The notes: generated by a model not told the origin, from the sequence alone. Shown: positions 36,553 through 46,172, counted from the stretch's first letter. The stretch is 64,000 bases of DNA from Zavarzinella sp. (GCA_041399155.1 JAWKTI010000001.1:372001-436000); one strand, 5' to 3'. A program made the numbers and translations.

Positions 36553-37916
36553 TATGCAACAATCTCCTTGATTACCTGCCCACCAAATTGGGAGAGTTGT
36601 TTAAACCGTCCACCGTGGAAATAGGTCAGCTTGGTATCATCCAGTCCCAGCAAACGCAGGATGGTGACGTGCAGATCTCTAATGTGGTGCACGCACTCTA
36701 CTGCTTCAGCACCAGTTTCGTCTGTTTGCCCAATCGTATGTCCCGCCTTGACACCCCCACCTGCAAACCAGATGGACATTGCTTTGGGATTGTGGTCGCG
36801 GCCAAAGGCAGTTCCCATCCGCACGCCATTATCCGGGCTTCGTCCGAACTCCCCACCCCAGATCACCAGGGTGCTATCGAGCAGGCCAGTGCGTTTCAAA
36901 TCGGCAATTAAACCTGCAATCGGTTGATCGACCTGCTGAACCAGGTTGCCGTGGGCTTTTTCGATGTAGTCGTGGCTGTCCCAGGTGCCAGCGTAAAGCT
37001 GCACGAACCGCACTCCTTTTTCCACCAGCCGACGTGCCAGAAGGCACTTCCTTCCAAACGCATCAGTGGGCTCTTTGCCAAGGCCATACATGTCCTTCGT
37101 TTGTTGTGGTTCATTGTCCAGATTCATCAGTTCGGGCACTTCTGCCTGCATCTTGAAAGCCAGTTCATAGCTTTTCATCCTGGCAACCAGGTCATCCCGC
37201 TCGAGACGCTGCCTGGAATGCTCTTTGTTCAGTTTTTCCAGCAGATCCAGATTCAACCGCTGATGTTCTCTTGAAACATTACCGGGTGGGGTGAGATCCA
37301 GCACAGGGGAACCTTTCGCACGAAATGGCGTTCCTTGAAACATCGCGGGCAGAAAACCGTTGCCCCAATTGGCAGCACCACCCTGGGGGTGACTGACTTC
37401 TGGCAATACCACATAGCCTGGCAGATTCGCGTTTTCTGTACCCAGGCCATAAGTTACCCAAGCGCCCATCGCGGGATCGCCACCAAAACGATTGCCTGTG
37501 TTCAGTTGGTACATTGCTGTGGGATGATTGACTGAATCTACCTGGCAACCACGATAAAAACAGATCTCGTCTACTACCTTGGCAAGGTGCTGCCAGTTTG
37601 TTGCAATGGTGGCACCACTTTGGCCCGCTTTCTGAAACCGGAATGGCGATGCCACATAATAACGCTTGCCGCTGGACATGGCCGACTGCATTTTGTCGGT
37701 GCGTGTGAATTCTTTCAAGTGCAGATCACCCAGCCTGGGTTTGGGATCAAACGTATCAATATGGCTGGGCCCACCTTCCATGGTAAGAAAGATGCACGCT
37801 TTTGCTTTCGCCTGCAGGTGGGGCTTCTGTCTGGCCTCATCTGCCATCAACGCAGTAAACGCCACACTGCCCAGCGAGGCACCCAGCGAATACAGGATTT
37901 CTCTTCGATCGAGCAT
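36552..37916 (-). CDS. DUF1501 protein (partner of the DUF1549/DUF1553 gene)
   Basis: A 454-residue DUF1501 family member. N-terminal RREILYSLGASLGSVAF resembles a Tat-type or membrane signal. Family signatures are TMEGGPSHIDTFDPKP, VLPEVSHPQGGAANW, LARRLVEKGVRFVQL with GTWDSHDY, IWGGEFGRSPDN and FGRDHNPKAMS. It starts 11 bp after the stop of the PSCyt1/PSD1 gene, so the two are one operon, the usual arrangement in planctomycetes. The pair is thought to act on the cell envelope or on sulfated polymers, but no activity is proven. Confidence 0.94.
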   Translation of the reverse strand: MLDRREILYSLGASLGSVAFTALMADEARQKPHLQAKAKACIFLTMEGGPSHIDTFDPKPRLGDLHLKEFTRTDKMQSAMSSGKRYYVASPFRFQKAGQSGATIATNWQHLAKVVDEICFYRGCQVDSVNHPTAMYQLNTGNRFGGDPAMGAWVTYGLGTENANLPGYVVLPEVSHPQGGAANWGNGFLPAMFQGTPFRAKGSPVLDLTPPGNVSREHQRLNLDLLEKLNKEHSRQRLERDDLVARMKSYELAFKMQAEVPELMNLDNEPQQTKDMYGLGKEPTDAFGRKCLLARRLVEKGVRFVQLYAGTWDSHDYIEKAHGNLVQQVDQPIAGLIADLKRTGLLDSTLVIWGGEFGRSPDNGVRMGTAFGRDHNPKAMSIWFAGGGVKAGHTIGQTDETGAEAVECVHHIRDLHVTILRLLGLDDTKLTYFHGGRFKQLSQFGGQVIKEIVA

Positions 37917-37927
37917 CGTATTGTTCC

Positions 37928-40636
37928 CTAATCAAGGTAGATGAATTCGTTGGTATTCAAAAGCACCAGGCAAACTTCCATCAATCCACGAACATCGGGC
38001 GTCACATCTGCGGGGTGCAGATCGGCTTCATAATCTGCAGCTGCAAAGAATTTTTCAACAAAGGTATATTTCTGTCCCACGTTTTCTTCTACTGCTTCGC
38101 GAACGATTTCTTTTACCACCGTTGGTTTTGCAACAGGAATCGCTTCATGTTTTTTGGCCATTAAATGCCAGTGCTCCAGGCATGCCTGTTGTTCTGTCTC
38201 AGTGGGGGTGCGTCCCAGGGCACGCTGGAAGATCTGTTGCACTGCATCTTGTTTGGATTTCGATTTTTTCAACACATTAGCGGCAAATACCAATGCACGG
38301 GTGCGTGATGCCTCACTGTTGAACAATGAAAATGCCTGGGGGGCAATGGTGGAAACTTCCCGCCGCTCGCAGGAAAATTCTGGCGATGGCTGATTAAAAA
38401 CTTCCGCGGTGGGATCACGCAATCCACGTAGTTTGAGCGTGTAAATACTCCGCCGATTGCGTTGGGCCGGTTTTGGTGACGCCTCCCACACATTGGCAAA
38501 GGTGCCCATCACCTGTCGTGGTTGTACAGCAATGTCGCGATTGATTTCATGACGCACGGGAATCCCACCAACCATAGCATTCAATTCCCCACTGGTAGCC
38601 AGTATGGCATCGTGCAGTTCTTCCGCAGTCAGACGACGTGGGCGATGTACCGCATACAGTTGCAAATTGGGATCACGTTGCAGCAACTCTTTCTTATTGG
38701 GATGTTGGGACATTCTGGCATACGTATCTGTCAGTACCATCATTCGAATCATTTGTTTCATCGACCACTGTTGCCTGATCAGTTCTGCTGCCAGCCAATC
38801 CAGCAATTCAGGGTGCGTGGGCTTTTTCCCAGTTGCACCAAAGTTGTTGGGATTGCCAGCGATTGGTGTGCCCATCACCCACTGCCACAAACGATTCACA
38901 ATCACACGTGCGGTGAGCGGATTGGCGGGATCTACGATCCAGTTGGCCAACGCTGTTCTGCGACCACTCGTCGCTTGGGGGAAATTGTCTGGAAGTGCTG
39001 CACTGAAAGCACCGGGAAGAACTTTCTCTTTGGGGCTGAAGGGATCACCACCTGCCAGGATAAATGTGTTGTCCAGCGTACCTTTGCCTTCCAGTGGTGC
39101 TGTTGGCATTCGGAACGGTGCATACATTCCCCGTAGTTCCGGTGTTTTGCCGTTATACACACTGTGGGCAATCGGCTCATAACGATCCTCTTCCCAACGC
39201 AGCCGTTCCAGTCCTTTGCGGGCGATTCGTTCCATACCCAGATCGGCTGCCGACAGTACCTGATGTCGCGGGAATTTGATCCCTTTCTGATCGGGATTTT
39301 CCTTCTCCCACCGAATACGTTTGGCTGATTCGATTTTCTGAATTCGATTGAGATGGTCCTGATAAAACTGTTTCCGTGCCTGTAAATACTTCTGCTCTTC
39401 AAATCCTTGGGTATTTTCCTTGGGCAGAAAAGGTGCCGCACACTCTGCAATCTGCGTGGTGGCGAAAACTGCCTGCAGGCGATAATAATCCCGCGTGGGG
39501 ACAGGATCAAACTTATGATCGTGGCACCGGGCACACTGGGCCATATGACCCAGAAACACCTGACTAACCGTATCGGTAACATCATCCAGAAAGCGTTGGC
39601 GGGCAATTCTGGCAACTTCCATCCCCGTTAATTCCCAGGCACCCATCCGTAGAAAGCCTGTGGCAATCAACATTTCTGGATTGTTGGTGTCGATTTCATC
39701 CCCAGCAATCTGTTCGCGGACAAATTGATCGTAAGGCTTATCATTGTTGAAGGCCCGCACCACGTAATCTCTGTAGCGCCAGGCGTTCCCACGTTCATAG
39801 TCGTTGGCAAACCCTGCAGAATCTGCATAACGTGCAATATCCAGCCAGTGGCGGGCAAATTGTTCCCCGAAATGTGGCGAGGCCAGTAAGCGATCCACCA
39901 CCTTGCGAAATGCCACTTCGTCTGAAGTGTTGTCGGTGAGAAAGTTCTGGATTTCGTGCGGTGTCGGTGGCAAACCGGTTAAATCAAAGGTCACCCGACG
40001 AATCAGCGTTCTGCGATCCGCACGTGGAGCAGCATTGATGCCAGCAGATCGGATTCGTTCATCAATCAGATGGTCAATCGCCTGACTGCCGTGTTGAGAC
40101 AACTGCACTTTCTTTAGCGGTTGATATGCCCAAAGATCTGCTGGCTGGTAACGTCGGTTCGTCCATTCTTCGCTGAGGCCACCACTGGTATGAACAGTAA
40201 CCCCCTTGGGTTTGAGGGATTGTTGAATCAATTTGATCTGTGCTGCATCAGGCCACGGTGCCCCAGCATCAATCCACTGCTGAAGTGTTTCCAGTTCCAA
40301 TTTCGAAAGACGATCATTCTCCTTCGGTGGCATCGCTGAAACTTCATGATCGGTACGAATAGCCGCTTTGTAGATGAGACTTTCCTGAGACTTGCCAGCG
40401 ATCAGCGCTGGGCCGCTATCCCCACCTTTCAGGAGGGTGGCTAACGAACGCATATCCAGAGCTGCCTTCATTTTTTTGGCATCATCGCCGTGGCAGGCAA
40501 AGCATTTTGCCTGGAAGGTGGGCAGTACCTGGGCAACAAACAGGGTCTCGCCTTTGGAGAAGGTGGGTTGTTTGGGTTGACCAATTGCCACCGCACACCA
40601 CAACAGCAAGCAGATTGGGGAAATTGTTCGCAGCAT
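37928..40636 (-). CDS. PSCyt1-PSCyt2-PSD1 (DUF1549/DUF1553) cytochrome-like protein
   Basis: A 902-residue exported protein. A signal peptide (ICLLLWCAVAIG) is followed by the PSCyt1 cytochrome-c-like domain with CFACH near residue 45 and the distal MPP motif in SAMPPKENDRLS. DUF1549 (about 190-400) ends with QCARCHDHKFDP, a second CxxCH. The C-terminal DUF1553 runs from about 545 to 895. The presence of two heme-c motifs suggests electron transfer. The start is ATG 40634-40636, which follows AAGGAGACCCTCTCA; the longer frame adds ten residues without support. Unlike the 24539-26761 paralogue it keeps the N-terminal cytochrome domain and a DUF1501 partner. Confidence 0.95.
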   Translation of the reverse strand: MLRTISPICLLLWCAVAIGQPKQPTFSKGETLFVAQVLPTFQAKCFACHGDDAKKMKAALDMRSLATLLKGGDSGPALIAGKSQESLIYKAAIRTDHEVSAMPPKENDRLSKLELETLQQWIDAGAPWPDAAQIKLIQQSLKPKGVTVHTSGGLSEEWTNRRYQPADLWAYQPLKKVQLSQHGSQAIDHLIDERIRSAGINAAPRADRRTLIRRVTFDLTGLPPTPHEIQNFLTDNTSDEVAFRKVVDRLLASPHFGEQFARHWLDIARYADSAGFANDYERGNAWRYRDYVVRAFNNDKPYDQFVREQIAGDEIDTNNPEMLIATGFLRMGAWELTGMEVARIARQRFLDDVTDTVSQVFLGHMAQCARCHDHKFDPVPTRDYYRLQAVFATTQIAECAAPFLPKENTQGFEEQKYLQARKQFYQDHLNRIQKIESAKRIRWEKENPDQKGIKFPRHQVLSAADLGMERIARKGLERLRWEEDRYEPIAHSVYNGKTPELRGMYAPFRMPTAPLEGKGTLDNTFILAGGDPFSPKEKVLPGAFSAALPDNFPQATSGRRTALANWIVDPANPLTARVIVNRLWQWVMGTPIAGNPNNFGATGKKPTHPELLDWLAAELIRQQWSMKQMIRMMVLTDTYARMSQHPNKKELLQRDPNLQLYAVHRPRRLTAEELHDAILATSGELNAMVGGIPVRHEINRDIAVQPRQVMGTFANVWEASPKPAQRNRRSIYTLKLRGLRDPTAEVFNQPSPEFSCERREVSTIAPQAFSLFNSEASRTRALVFAANVLKKSKSKQDAVQQIFQRALGRTPTETEQQACLEHWHLMAKKHEAIPVAKPTVVKEIVREAVEENVGQKYTFVEKFFAAADYEADLHPADVTPDVRGLMEVCLVLLNTNEFIYLD

Positions 40637-40994
40637 TGAGAGGGTCTCCTTGGATTTGCCAGGCAAACCTGCTGACTAGTTTACCCGATGGATTTGATCG
40701 ATGAAAGAGGCTTCACGAAACGGCACCATAAAGTGCGAACAATCCTCTTCAAAGCATGAAATTATTTCCATGCTCACCTATATATATTACCCAAGCCCAG
40801 CCATGAGAGTTCATTTTTTTCAGATTTCTAAACGAAAAGGTAAAAATTGGCTGCCATAAATTCTTATGGTGTAATTAGTTATGACGATGGTAACTTTTTT
40901 GTGAATTCTTGCAAAATTGCAATCACCCCCACTGTTTTGTGGGGCAACAGATCAGATCAATGAGAGAAAAATGAATTGCAAAATAACAGGGTTG
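40637..40994. other. Intergenic region, nothing assigned
   Basis: A 358-bp AT-rich stretch between two minus-strand genes. No ORF, RNA or clear hairpin recognised; it probably carries the promoter of the PSCyt1/DUF1501 operon and the 3' end of nothing else. Confidence 0.4.
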
Positions 40995-41873
40995 TTATGA
41001 ATCGGCGATTTTTCGTGCAGCTTTTGCTAGCTTGCTTTCTGGATCGAATGTGCCAAACTTTTTCGCCAGCACCGATGCTTCTTCGTGCGAGAGATGATCC
41101 GTCTGACGATAGTAAATGTACCACACCGTGGGCACAATATCGCCTGCACGATCGAAGACAAACACATTCTGCTGCTTCGGGTGCTTGATTGTCGCGGAAA
41201 ACTGGGCAAACCATTGTGCCGTAAGTGTTTCTGGCGTAACGATTTCAGCCACAAATGGCAGGTTTCTTTTTTCCATCTGCAACTGATCGCTGCTTGGGTC
41301 GTCTTCTGCACGCATCAGGTATACAACCGTACCAAACTGGTTCTGTTGCAACCAATCCAGGCCATTCAGTTCTGCACGCTGGCCGGTGTAGACGTTTGGC
41401 CCCACCTGCTGAAAGCGTTCAATACCAACCACTGTATCGGTCAGTTTTCCTGCTGTAGCAGGCACGTCTTTCTGCCCCATGTCCATGGGCTGAACTTCGG
41501 GCACTTCTTTCGGAATGTTTGTCGGTGGGATATATTCAGGTTCCTTTGGCAATTCCGATTTCGATTCAATCTTCGGAATCGGTGCTTCAGGAAACGTATC
41601 TTCAAACTTGGAACTGGAATTGGGCATTGATTCGGGCAGAATCAGTTCCGCACCTTTTTTCTGCGAACCAGACCCACCTGGCACCGGAGGCAGGTCGCGG
41701 TAAGGGTCGTTCGAAGCAGGTGGGGGTCCCACAGGAATATCCGTAGGTGGGATATATCCCGTTGAAGGGGGAGGTGGGGGTGCCGGATTACAAAGCCGAC
41801 GAAAACAACCACCTCGGCAGCCTGTGATGCTCCCCAGTAAGGCGATGAACAGTAATATTTTCAGCGTGCGCAT
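40995..41873 (-). CDS. Lipoprotein with catalytically dead dual-specificity-phosphatase-like domain
   Basis: A 292-residue predicted lipoprotein (signal LLFIALLGSITGC, lipobox Cys near 19). It has a Pro-rich, partly repetitive linker (YIPPTDIPVG...; YIPPTNIPKEVPE) to about 150. A DSP-type fold then follows (about 155-270: FQQVGPNVYTGQRAELNGLDWLQ; FGTVVYLM). The P-loop position HCxxxxxR reads VFDRAGDIV: the nucleophilic Cys is Asp and the Arg is Val, so phosphatase activity is not expected. A related dead copy occurs at 63229-63762. It may bind phosphate-like ligands or serve as a scaffold; this is inference. Confidence 0.75.
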   Translation of the reverse strand: MRTLKILLFIALLGSITGCRGGCFRRLCNPAPPPPPSTGYIPPTDIPVGPPPASNDPYRDLPPVPGGSGSQKKGAELILPESMPNSSSKFEDTFPEAPIPKIESKSELPKEPEYIPPTNIPKEVPEVQPMDMGQKDVPATAGKLTDTVVGIERFQQVGPNVYTGQRAELNGLDWLQQNQFGTVVYLMRAEDDPSSDQLQMEKRNLPFVAEIVTPETLTAQWFAQFSATIKHPKQQNVFVFDRAGDIVPTVWYIYYRQTDHLSHEEASVLAKKFGTFDPESKLAKAARKIADS

Positions 41874-42008
41874 TATCTATCTCTTATACCACACAACACA
41901 TTGTAAAACGCACTTCTAGTGAACGCCTTGCAATTTTTTCAACTGGAAAGGAGATAGAAAATAGGAAAGATGGGGTTATACAGCCTGGGGTGATTCTGCC
42001 AGATGTAA

Positions 42009-42512
42009 TCAAGAAACCAATTCGCACTCCCAGGTCAGGATCTGGGCTTTCAGTTGTTGAATTTTAGTATTTTGTGTAGAGAGTACCGCAGTTACATAAC
42101 CAGGACGCTCTAAAAGACACCACCAAAGATCTCCCGTGGACACTTTGGTACGCCCCATATCCATCTGGCGAAACCGTGCGGCGCGCAGCAGATCGAGAAC
42201 CTGTTGCGAAAGATACTCGCGGTGCAGGTGGATTCGTTCGCATGTCACACGAGAATCTTTAGGTGGGAACTGCTGATCCAGACGGTACAGCACATCTGCT
42301 GCTTGTAAACCATTATCCTGTAATAACTTAGTCGCTAAATGGTCTTTCGATTGCAGCAATGCCATCAACAGGTGGCACGTGCGTACCATCTCCCACTGAT
42401 GAGTTTCTGCAGCATGCACCGCTTTCTGCAACACCTGCCATGTGGCAGCACTGAAACAATCGGGATTGCAGTAACCATTGGGAAGAAAAATATCGTTTTC
42501 AATGCGAATCAT
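42009..42512 (-). CDS. Stand-alone Clp N-terminal-domain protein
   Basis: A 167-residue protein matching the double-repeat Clp_N domain of ClpA/ClpB/ClpC. The first helical repeat has ATWQVLQKAVHAAETHQWEMVRTCHLLMALLQ. The second has YLSQQVLDLLRAARFRQMD, then KVSTGDLWWCLLE. There are no ATPase modules. Free ClpN-like proteins (ClpS- or adaptor-like) can bind substrates or compete with Clp chaperones. No clp gene is nearby, so the partner is unknown. Confidence 0.78.
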   Translation of the reverse strand: MIRIENDIFLPNGYCNPDCFSAATWQVLQKAVHAAETHQWEMVRTCHLLMALLQSKDHLATKLLQDNGLQAADVLYRLDQQFPPKDSRVTCERIHLHREYLSQQVLDLLRAARFRQMDMGRTKVSTGDLWWCLLERPGYVTAVLSTQNTKIQQLKAQILTWECELVS

Positions 42513-42638
42513 GAGCTTACTCCCAACTAAGCTAGAAAAAAGTAGAATAACTTTCGATTTTCCGCAAGGTGAATTTCACCCGTTCACAATAGTAGAACGG
42601 GGCAAGTGGGGTAATTTGCTCGAAAATTGGGGATTAGC

Positions 42639-43526
42639 ATGCAAAAAATAGCGCTGGTGACCTGTTTGTGGTGCTGTGCGTGGAGCCCAATTGGTTCTGC
42701 AGAACCACTAACCATTGTGGATCGGACAGAAAAGAAAGTTGCTCTCAGTCAGTGGAAGATCATCCCACAGCCGAAAACAGTTTCCTGGATTCAACCTGCG
42801 GAAGCAGTTTTTGAGTTCCGCGAATTGGATTCCACCACTTATCAGGAAGGGATTGTTACTTTCATTGCCTGGAATCGGATTCAACAAATCAAGTACAATT
42901 ATGAGAAAGGCAAAGAAACCGCCGAACTGAAGGTGGTGGGGCTTGAAAAGCCATTGGTGGGCACCGCACGCTTTCGTGGAATTAATACGATCACCATCGA
43001 AGGCGACATTCCACAGGGCAAAGCAGTAGCCACCACACGCTTCCGCGGGGGTGTTCTTGATGGTGGGGTGCTGCAAATTGATTTTCCAATGCCCAAGCCA
43101 CCAAATGTGAAAAAAATATCACCAGATACACACCAGTTTTCGATTGTTCCTGTGGCTAAATCGAAAGAGCCCGCCCCCAAGACAGCAGTAACCAATCTGA
43201 CCGCACTTTATCGCGATGCGACAGGTAAGGAGCATCTGCTGAACTATCTGCGGTTTCGCAAAACGTTGAAAGTGGAATTAGCAAACATCACCACGCTGGA
43301 GGTGCAACAGATTAATTTGAAAGACCGCACCGCCGACTGCGAAGTACAGATGAAAGATGGAAGCAGCCTGAATTTGGCATTAATGCTCGATATTGAGATA
43401 GATGGCAAAGCAGCCCGTCTGGCAGGTCTGGTGGGGGAGGTTCCTGCGGGCTATCGCCTGTTCCCAGTGCATACGTTCACTCGCCTCCAATCGCTTGCGG
43501 ATCAACCACCTGCAGCCAGAGAGTAG
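42639..43526 (+). CDS. Secreted protein of unknown function
   Basis: A 295-residue protein with a signal peptide (IALVTCLWCCAWSPIGSAE) and a mainly beta-strand mature part. It has a VKKISPDTHQFSIVP linker between two apparently similar halves (AVFEFRELDSTTYQEGIVTF near 50; ALYRDATGKEHLLNYLRF near 195). No catalytic motif or named family is recognised. The start at ATG 42639 follows GGGGATTAGC; a TTG four codons upstream is less likely. It stands 39 bp upstream of the ABC-2 permease gene in the same direction and may be co-transcribed with it. Confidence 0.72.
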   Translation: MQKIALVTCLWCCAWSPIGSAEPLTIVDRTEKKVALSQWKIIPQPKTVSWIQPAEAVFEFRELDSTTYQEGIVTFIAWNRIQQIKYNYEKGKETAELKVVGLEKPLVGTARFRGINTITIEGDIPQGKAVATTRFRGGVLDGGVLQIDFPMPKPPNVKKISPDTHQFSIVPVAKSKEPAPKTAVTNLTALYRDATGKEHLLNYLRFRKTLKVELANITTLEVQQINLKDRTADCEVQMKDGSSLNLALMLDIEIDGKAARLAGLVGEVPAGYRLFPVHTFTRLQSLADQPPAARE

Positions 43527-43565
43527 GTTCTTTTCCTATGATTCAGCAAATATGAAGGATTCTTC

Positions 43566-45194
43566 ATGGCCATTTGGACGATCGCCCGGAAAGACCTGAA
43601 ATTATTACGACGCGATTATCGCTCGGCATTAATTTTACTGCTGATGCCCATCTTTCTGGTGGCCATTCTGGCACTGGTTGTGGGTGATGGCTTTGGCCAA
43701 AAGCCCGATGATCGGCTGCGAGTAACGATCCTCAATTTAGATGAAGGTGGGGGCATTACTTCCGGCAATTACCCACCGAAGCCTTGGTCGGAAATTGTGA
43801 TTGACGACCTGATCAGTTCTGCGGATATCCGTCTGGAAATCATCCACGATCGAGAACAGGCCGAAGAACTGATTCGTGAAGGGAAACGGTCTGCAATTCT
43901 CATTTTCGAGCGAGATTTCAGTTCTCAGATGCAGCGGTGCTCGTTTTTATCGAAAACAAATCCCCCACCAATTAATCCGCTGTATCGCGATGGAATCAAT
44001 CCCAACATTGTGGGTCTGACCATCCTGAAAGACCCCACACAACTCACTTCGGCCTCCATTATCGAACAGGTGGCCCAGGTAACTCTGTTCCGTGTGGTCA
44101 TTCCGTGGATGATTGGCAATGCTTTTGAAAAAGTGGGTGATCCCGAGTTCATGGCAGGGTTAGCGAAAGATCTCGATGGGGCTGAGGGAGTTGATCCTAA
44201 ATTATTAAAAGATCTTCACCCAATGATGCAACGCCTGCTCAATCAGATGTTCGACAATCCGAAGTTCAAGGAAATCCTGCGAAAAGAGTTTGGCCTGCTG
44301 GCAGGTGCGTTCCTGAATCAGGCACCGAAGCTGCAGATTGTGCTAACCAAGTGCTTTGAAGATGAAGATTTTGTCAAAGAGTTGGCGAAGCAGGTAAAAT
44401 ATGAAGATTTTCTCACGCCTGCCGTACAGAACCAGATGGGGCCCAAAGTGCAGGATCAGATTGCGGTGATCTTCAGCAATTACAATTTTCGGGCAAAAAC
44501 CTGGTCCAGTCTCACCAAAAATGAACCGAACAGTACCCCACAAGGTTCGGTGGCAGAATATCAGGCCCCCAGCGCCCTGCCAAAACGTGGGGAGATCCGT
44601 TTCCAGATTCTGGTACCCGCCTACATGGTCACATTCGCCTTTTTCCTGGTTCTTACCGTGGGCTGGATGTTTGTGGGCGAACGCAGGCAGAACACGTTAA
44701 CACGATTGCGGGCCGCACCAATCAGTAGTTCATCCATACTGGTGGGCAAACTGATCCCAGCCAGCATGATTTCTGTTTTTCAGGGCGTCTTTCTGATCGT
44801 TGCCAGTGGGTTACTTTTTGGATTGAACTGGACCGACCACCCATTATGGATGTTGGCCGTGGTGCTGTCCACATCATTGGCCGCCGTGGGAATTTCCATG
44901 CTCATTTCTGTATTGGCAAAAACAGAAACTCAGGTGGCGGTATATGGCACTTTGGTTGTTTTGTTGCTGGCAGGGATCGGCGGATCGATGATGCCACGCG
45001 ATTTAATGCCCGAAAATATCCGAAAATATACCTATGTAACACCACACGCCTGGGCGTTGGATGCCTACCAGCAATTACTGACCAACCCACAACCAAACTT
45101 TACGGTGGTTGCACAGGCTTGTGGCGTGCTGTGTGCGTTTGGCATTGGGGCACTGGCTATTGCTGCCTGGCGTGCCGATTTCGCGAAGGGGTAA
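43566..45194 (+). CDS. ABC-2 type transporter permease with large extracytoplasmic domain
   Basis: A 542-residue membrane subunit. A first TM (about 20-40: ALILLLMPIFLVAILALVVG) is followed by a long soluble domain (about 45-340) with a DxxEQAEELIREGKRSAILIF segment typical of ABC-2 permeases of the YhfC/Nat-like group. Five further TMs lie in 345-540. Signatures are ERRQNTLTRLRAAPISSSSILVGKL and the GGSMMPRDLMPENIRKYTYVTPHAWALDAY region. No ATP-binding subunit is encoded next to it, so the ATPase must lie outside the window. The cargo is unknown. The gene begins a tight run: the next gene starts 3 bp after its stop. Confidence 0.88.
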   Translation: MAIWTIARKDLKLLRRDYRSALILLLMPIFLVAILALVVGDGFGQKPDDRLRVTILNLDEGGGITSGNYPPKPWSEIVIDDLISSADIRLEIIHDREQAEELIREGKRSAILIFERDFSSQMQRCSFLSKTNPPPINPLYRDGINPNIVGLTILKDPTQLTSASIIEQVAQVTLFRVVIPWMIGNAFEKVGDPEFMAGLAKDLDGAEGVDPKLLKDLHPMMQRLLNQMFDNPKFKEILRKEFGLLAGAFLNQAPKLQIVLTKCFEDEDFVKELAKQVKYEDFLTPAVQNQMGPKVQDQIAVIFSNYNFRAKTWSSLTKNEPNSTPQGSVAEYQAPSALPKRGEIRFQILVPAYMVTFAFFLVLTVGWMFVGERRQNTLTRLRAAPISSSSILVGKLIPASMISVFQGVFLIVASGLLFGLNWTDHPLWMLAVVLSTSLAAVGISMLISVLAKTETQVAVYGTLVVLLLAGIGGSMMPRDLMPENIRKYTYVTPHAWALDAYQQLLTNPQPNFTVVAQACGVLCAFGIGALAIAAWRADFAKG

Positions 45195-45197
45195 TTG

Positions 45198-45473
45198 ATG
45201 ACAACCGTAGTCTTCACCCAGAATCTGCAGCGACATCTGGAATGCCCACCGATGCAGGTGCCTGGCAGCACCGTGCAAGAGGTGCTGGAGCAGGTTTTTG
45301 CCAGCTACCCGCGTGCGAAAAGTTACGTGCTGGACGAACACGGTGCGGTGCGACACCACATGGTTATTTTTTTGAATAACGAACCAATAGTGGATCGCAC
45401 CACATTGAGCGATGTTGTGACAGAGGGAAGCGAACTGTATATCATGCAGGCTCTATCGGGCGGATCGCGATAA
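45198..45473 (+). CDS. MoaD/ThiS-family ubiquitin-like protein
   Basis: A 91-residue beta-grasp protein of the MoaD/ThiS type, small sulfur carriers activated at a C-terminal Gly-Gly. It shows the family pattern: FTQNLQRHLECPPMQVPGSTVQEVLEQVFASYP, VFLNNEP-like VIFLNNEPIV, then a C-terminal ALSGGSR. The Gly-Gly is not terminal: two residues (Ser-Arg) follow. If it acts as a sulfur carrier or modifier it would need C-terminal trimming first, as for some ThiS-like proteins. No E1-like ThiF/MoeB gene is adjacent. The start was set at ATG 45198, directly after the permease stop. Confidence 0.82.
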   Translation: MTTVVFTQNLQRHLECPPMQVPGSTVQEVLEQVFASYPRAKSYVLDEHGAVRHHMVIFLNNEPIVDRTTLSDVVTEGSELYIMQALSGGSR

Positions 45474-45500
45474 GTAATTGATCAATAAGTAGTTAGGAAA

Positions 45501-46172
45501 ATGAAGCAACAGCCAAATCGCTATTTCCCGACACCCCACCGTGGGGGAAATCCTGGTGTGTTGCCGGTGCCATTCCGCACCGATCGATTGCCCCAAGATC
45601 ATCGCCAGGTGGGCCACATTCCTGGCCAGCGTTTGGAACAGGCCGAGCACTTTGATGAACCTCTCGCACGCGACGAAATGACCGCACGCCTGGAGGCCGC
45701 ACTGATGATGAGCGATGAGCCCCAGACGATACGAAAACTAACCAGCATTGTGGGCTTTACGGACGCCCAAGAAACCAAACAGGCCATTCAGAAGCTCAGG
45801 CAGCTATACGAACGTGGTAATTCTGCCTTCCAGATCGAAGAAATTGCCGGAGGGTATCAATTATTTACCCTCCCTACGTACCGTGCGTGGTTGGTGCGTC
45901 TGCAGCGTGCCGATGATGGCGTGCGACTGACAAACGCCGCACTGGAAACATTGGCCACCATCGCCTATCGACAACCAATCACCCGCGCTGAGGTTGATTC
46001 GATCCGCGGGGTAAGCTGTGGCGAATTAATAAATCAGTTGCTGGAAAAAGGCTTTGTAAAGATTAGTGGCAGGCAGGAAACCCTCGGCCGCCCCGTGCTT
46101 TACGTTACCACGAAGAAGTTTCTGATCCAATTCGGACTGAACCACCTCGATGATCTGAAAAAATCCTCATAA
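45501..46172 (+). CDS. scpB: Segregation and condensation protein B
   Basis: A 223-residue ScpB, the kleisin-associated subunit of the SMC-ScpAB condensin that compacts and segregates chromosomes. The N-terminal 60 residues are extra and low-complexity. The two winged-helix domains follow (ARLEAALMMSDEPQTIRKL; RLTNAALETLATIAYRQPITRAEVDSIRGVS), then LLEKGFVKISGRQETLGRPVLYVTTKKFL, the family signature. It lies 27 bp after the MoaD-like gene. ScpA and SMC are not in the window. The start at 45501 lacks a clear Shine-Dalgarno; the core domain begins later, so the true start could be downstream. Confidence 0.92.
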   Translation: MKQQPNRYFPTPHRGGNPGVLPVPFRTDRLPQDHRQVGHIPGQRLEQAEHFDEPLARDEMTARLEAALMMSDEPQTIRKLTSIVGFTDAQETKQAIQKLRQLYERGNSAFQIEEIAGGYQLFTLPTYRAWLVRLQRADDGVRLTNAALETLATIAYRQPITRAEVDSIRGVSCGELINQLLEKGFVKISGRQETLGRPVLYVTTKKFLIQFGLNHLDDLKKSS

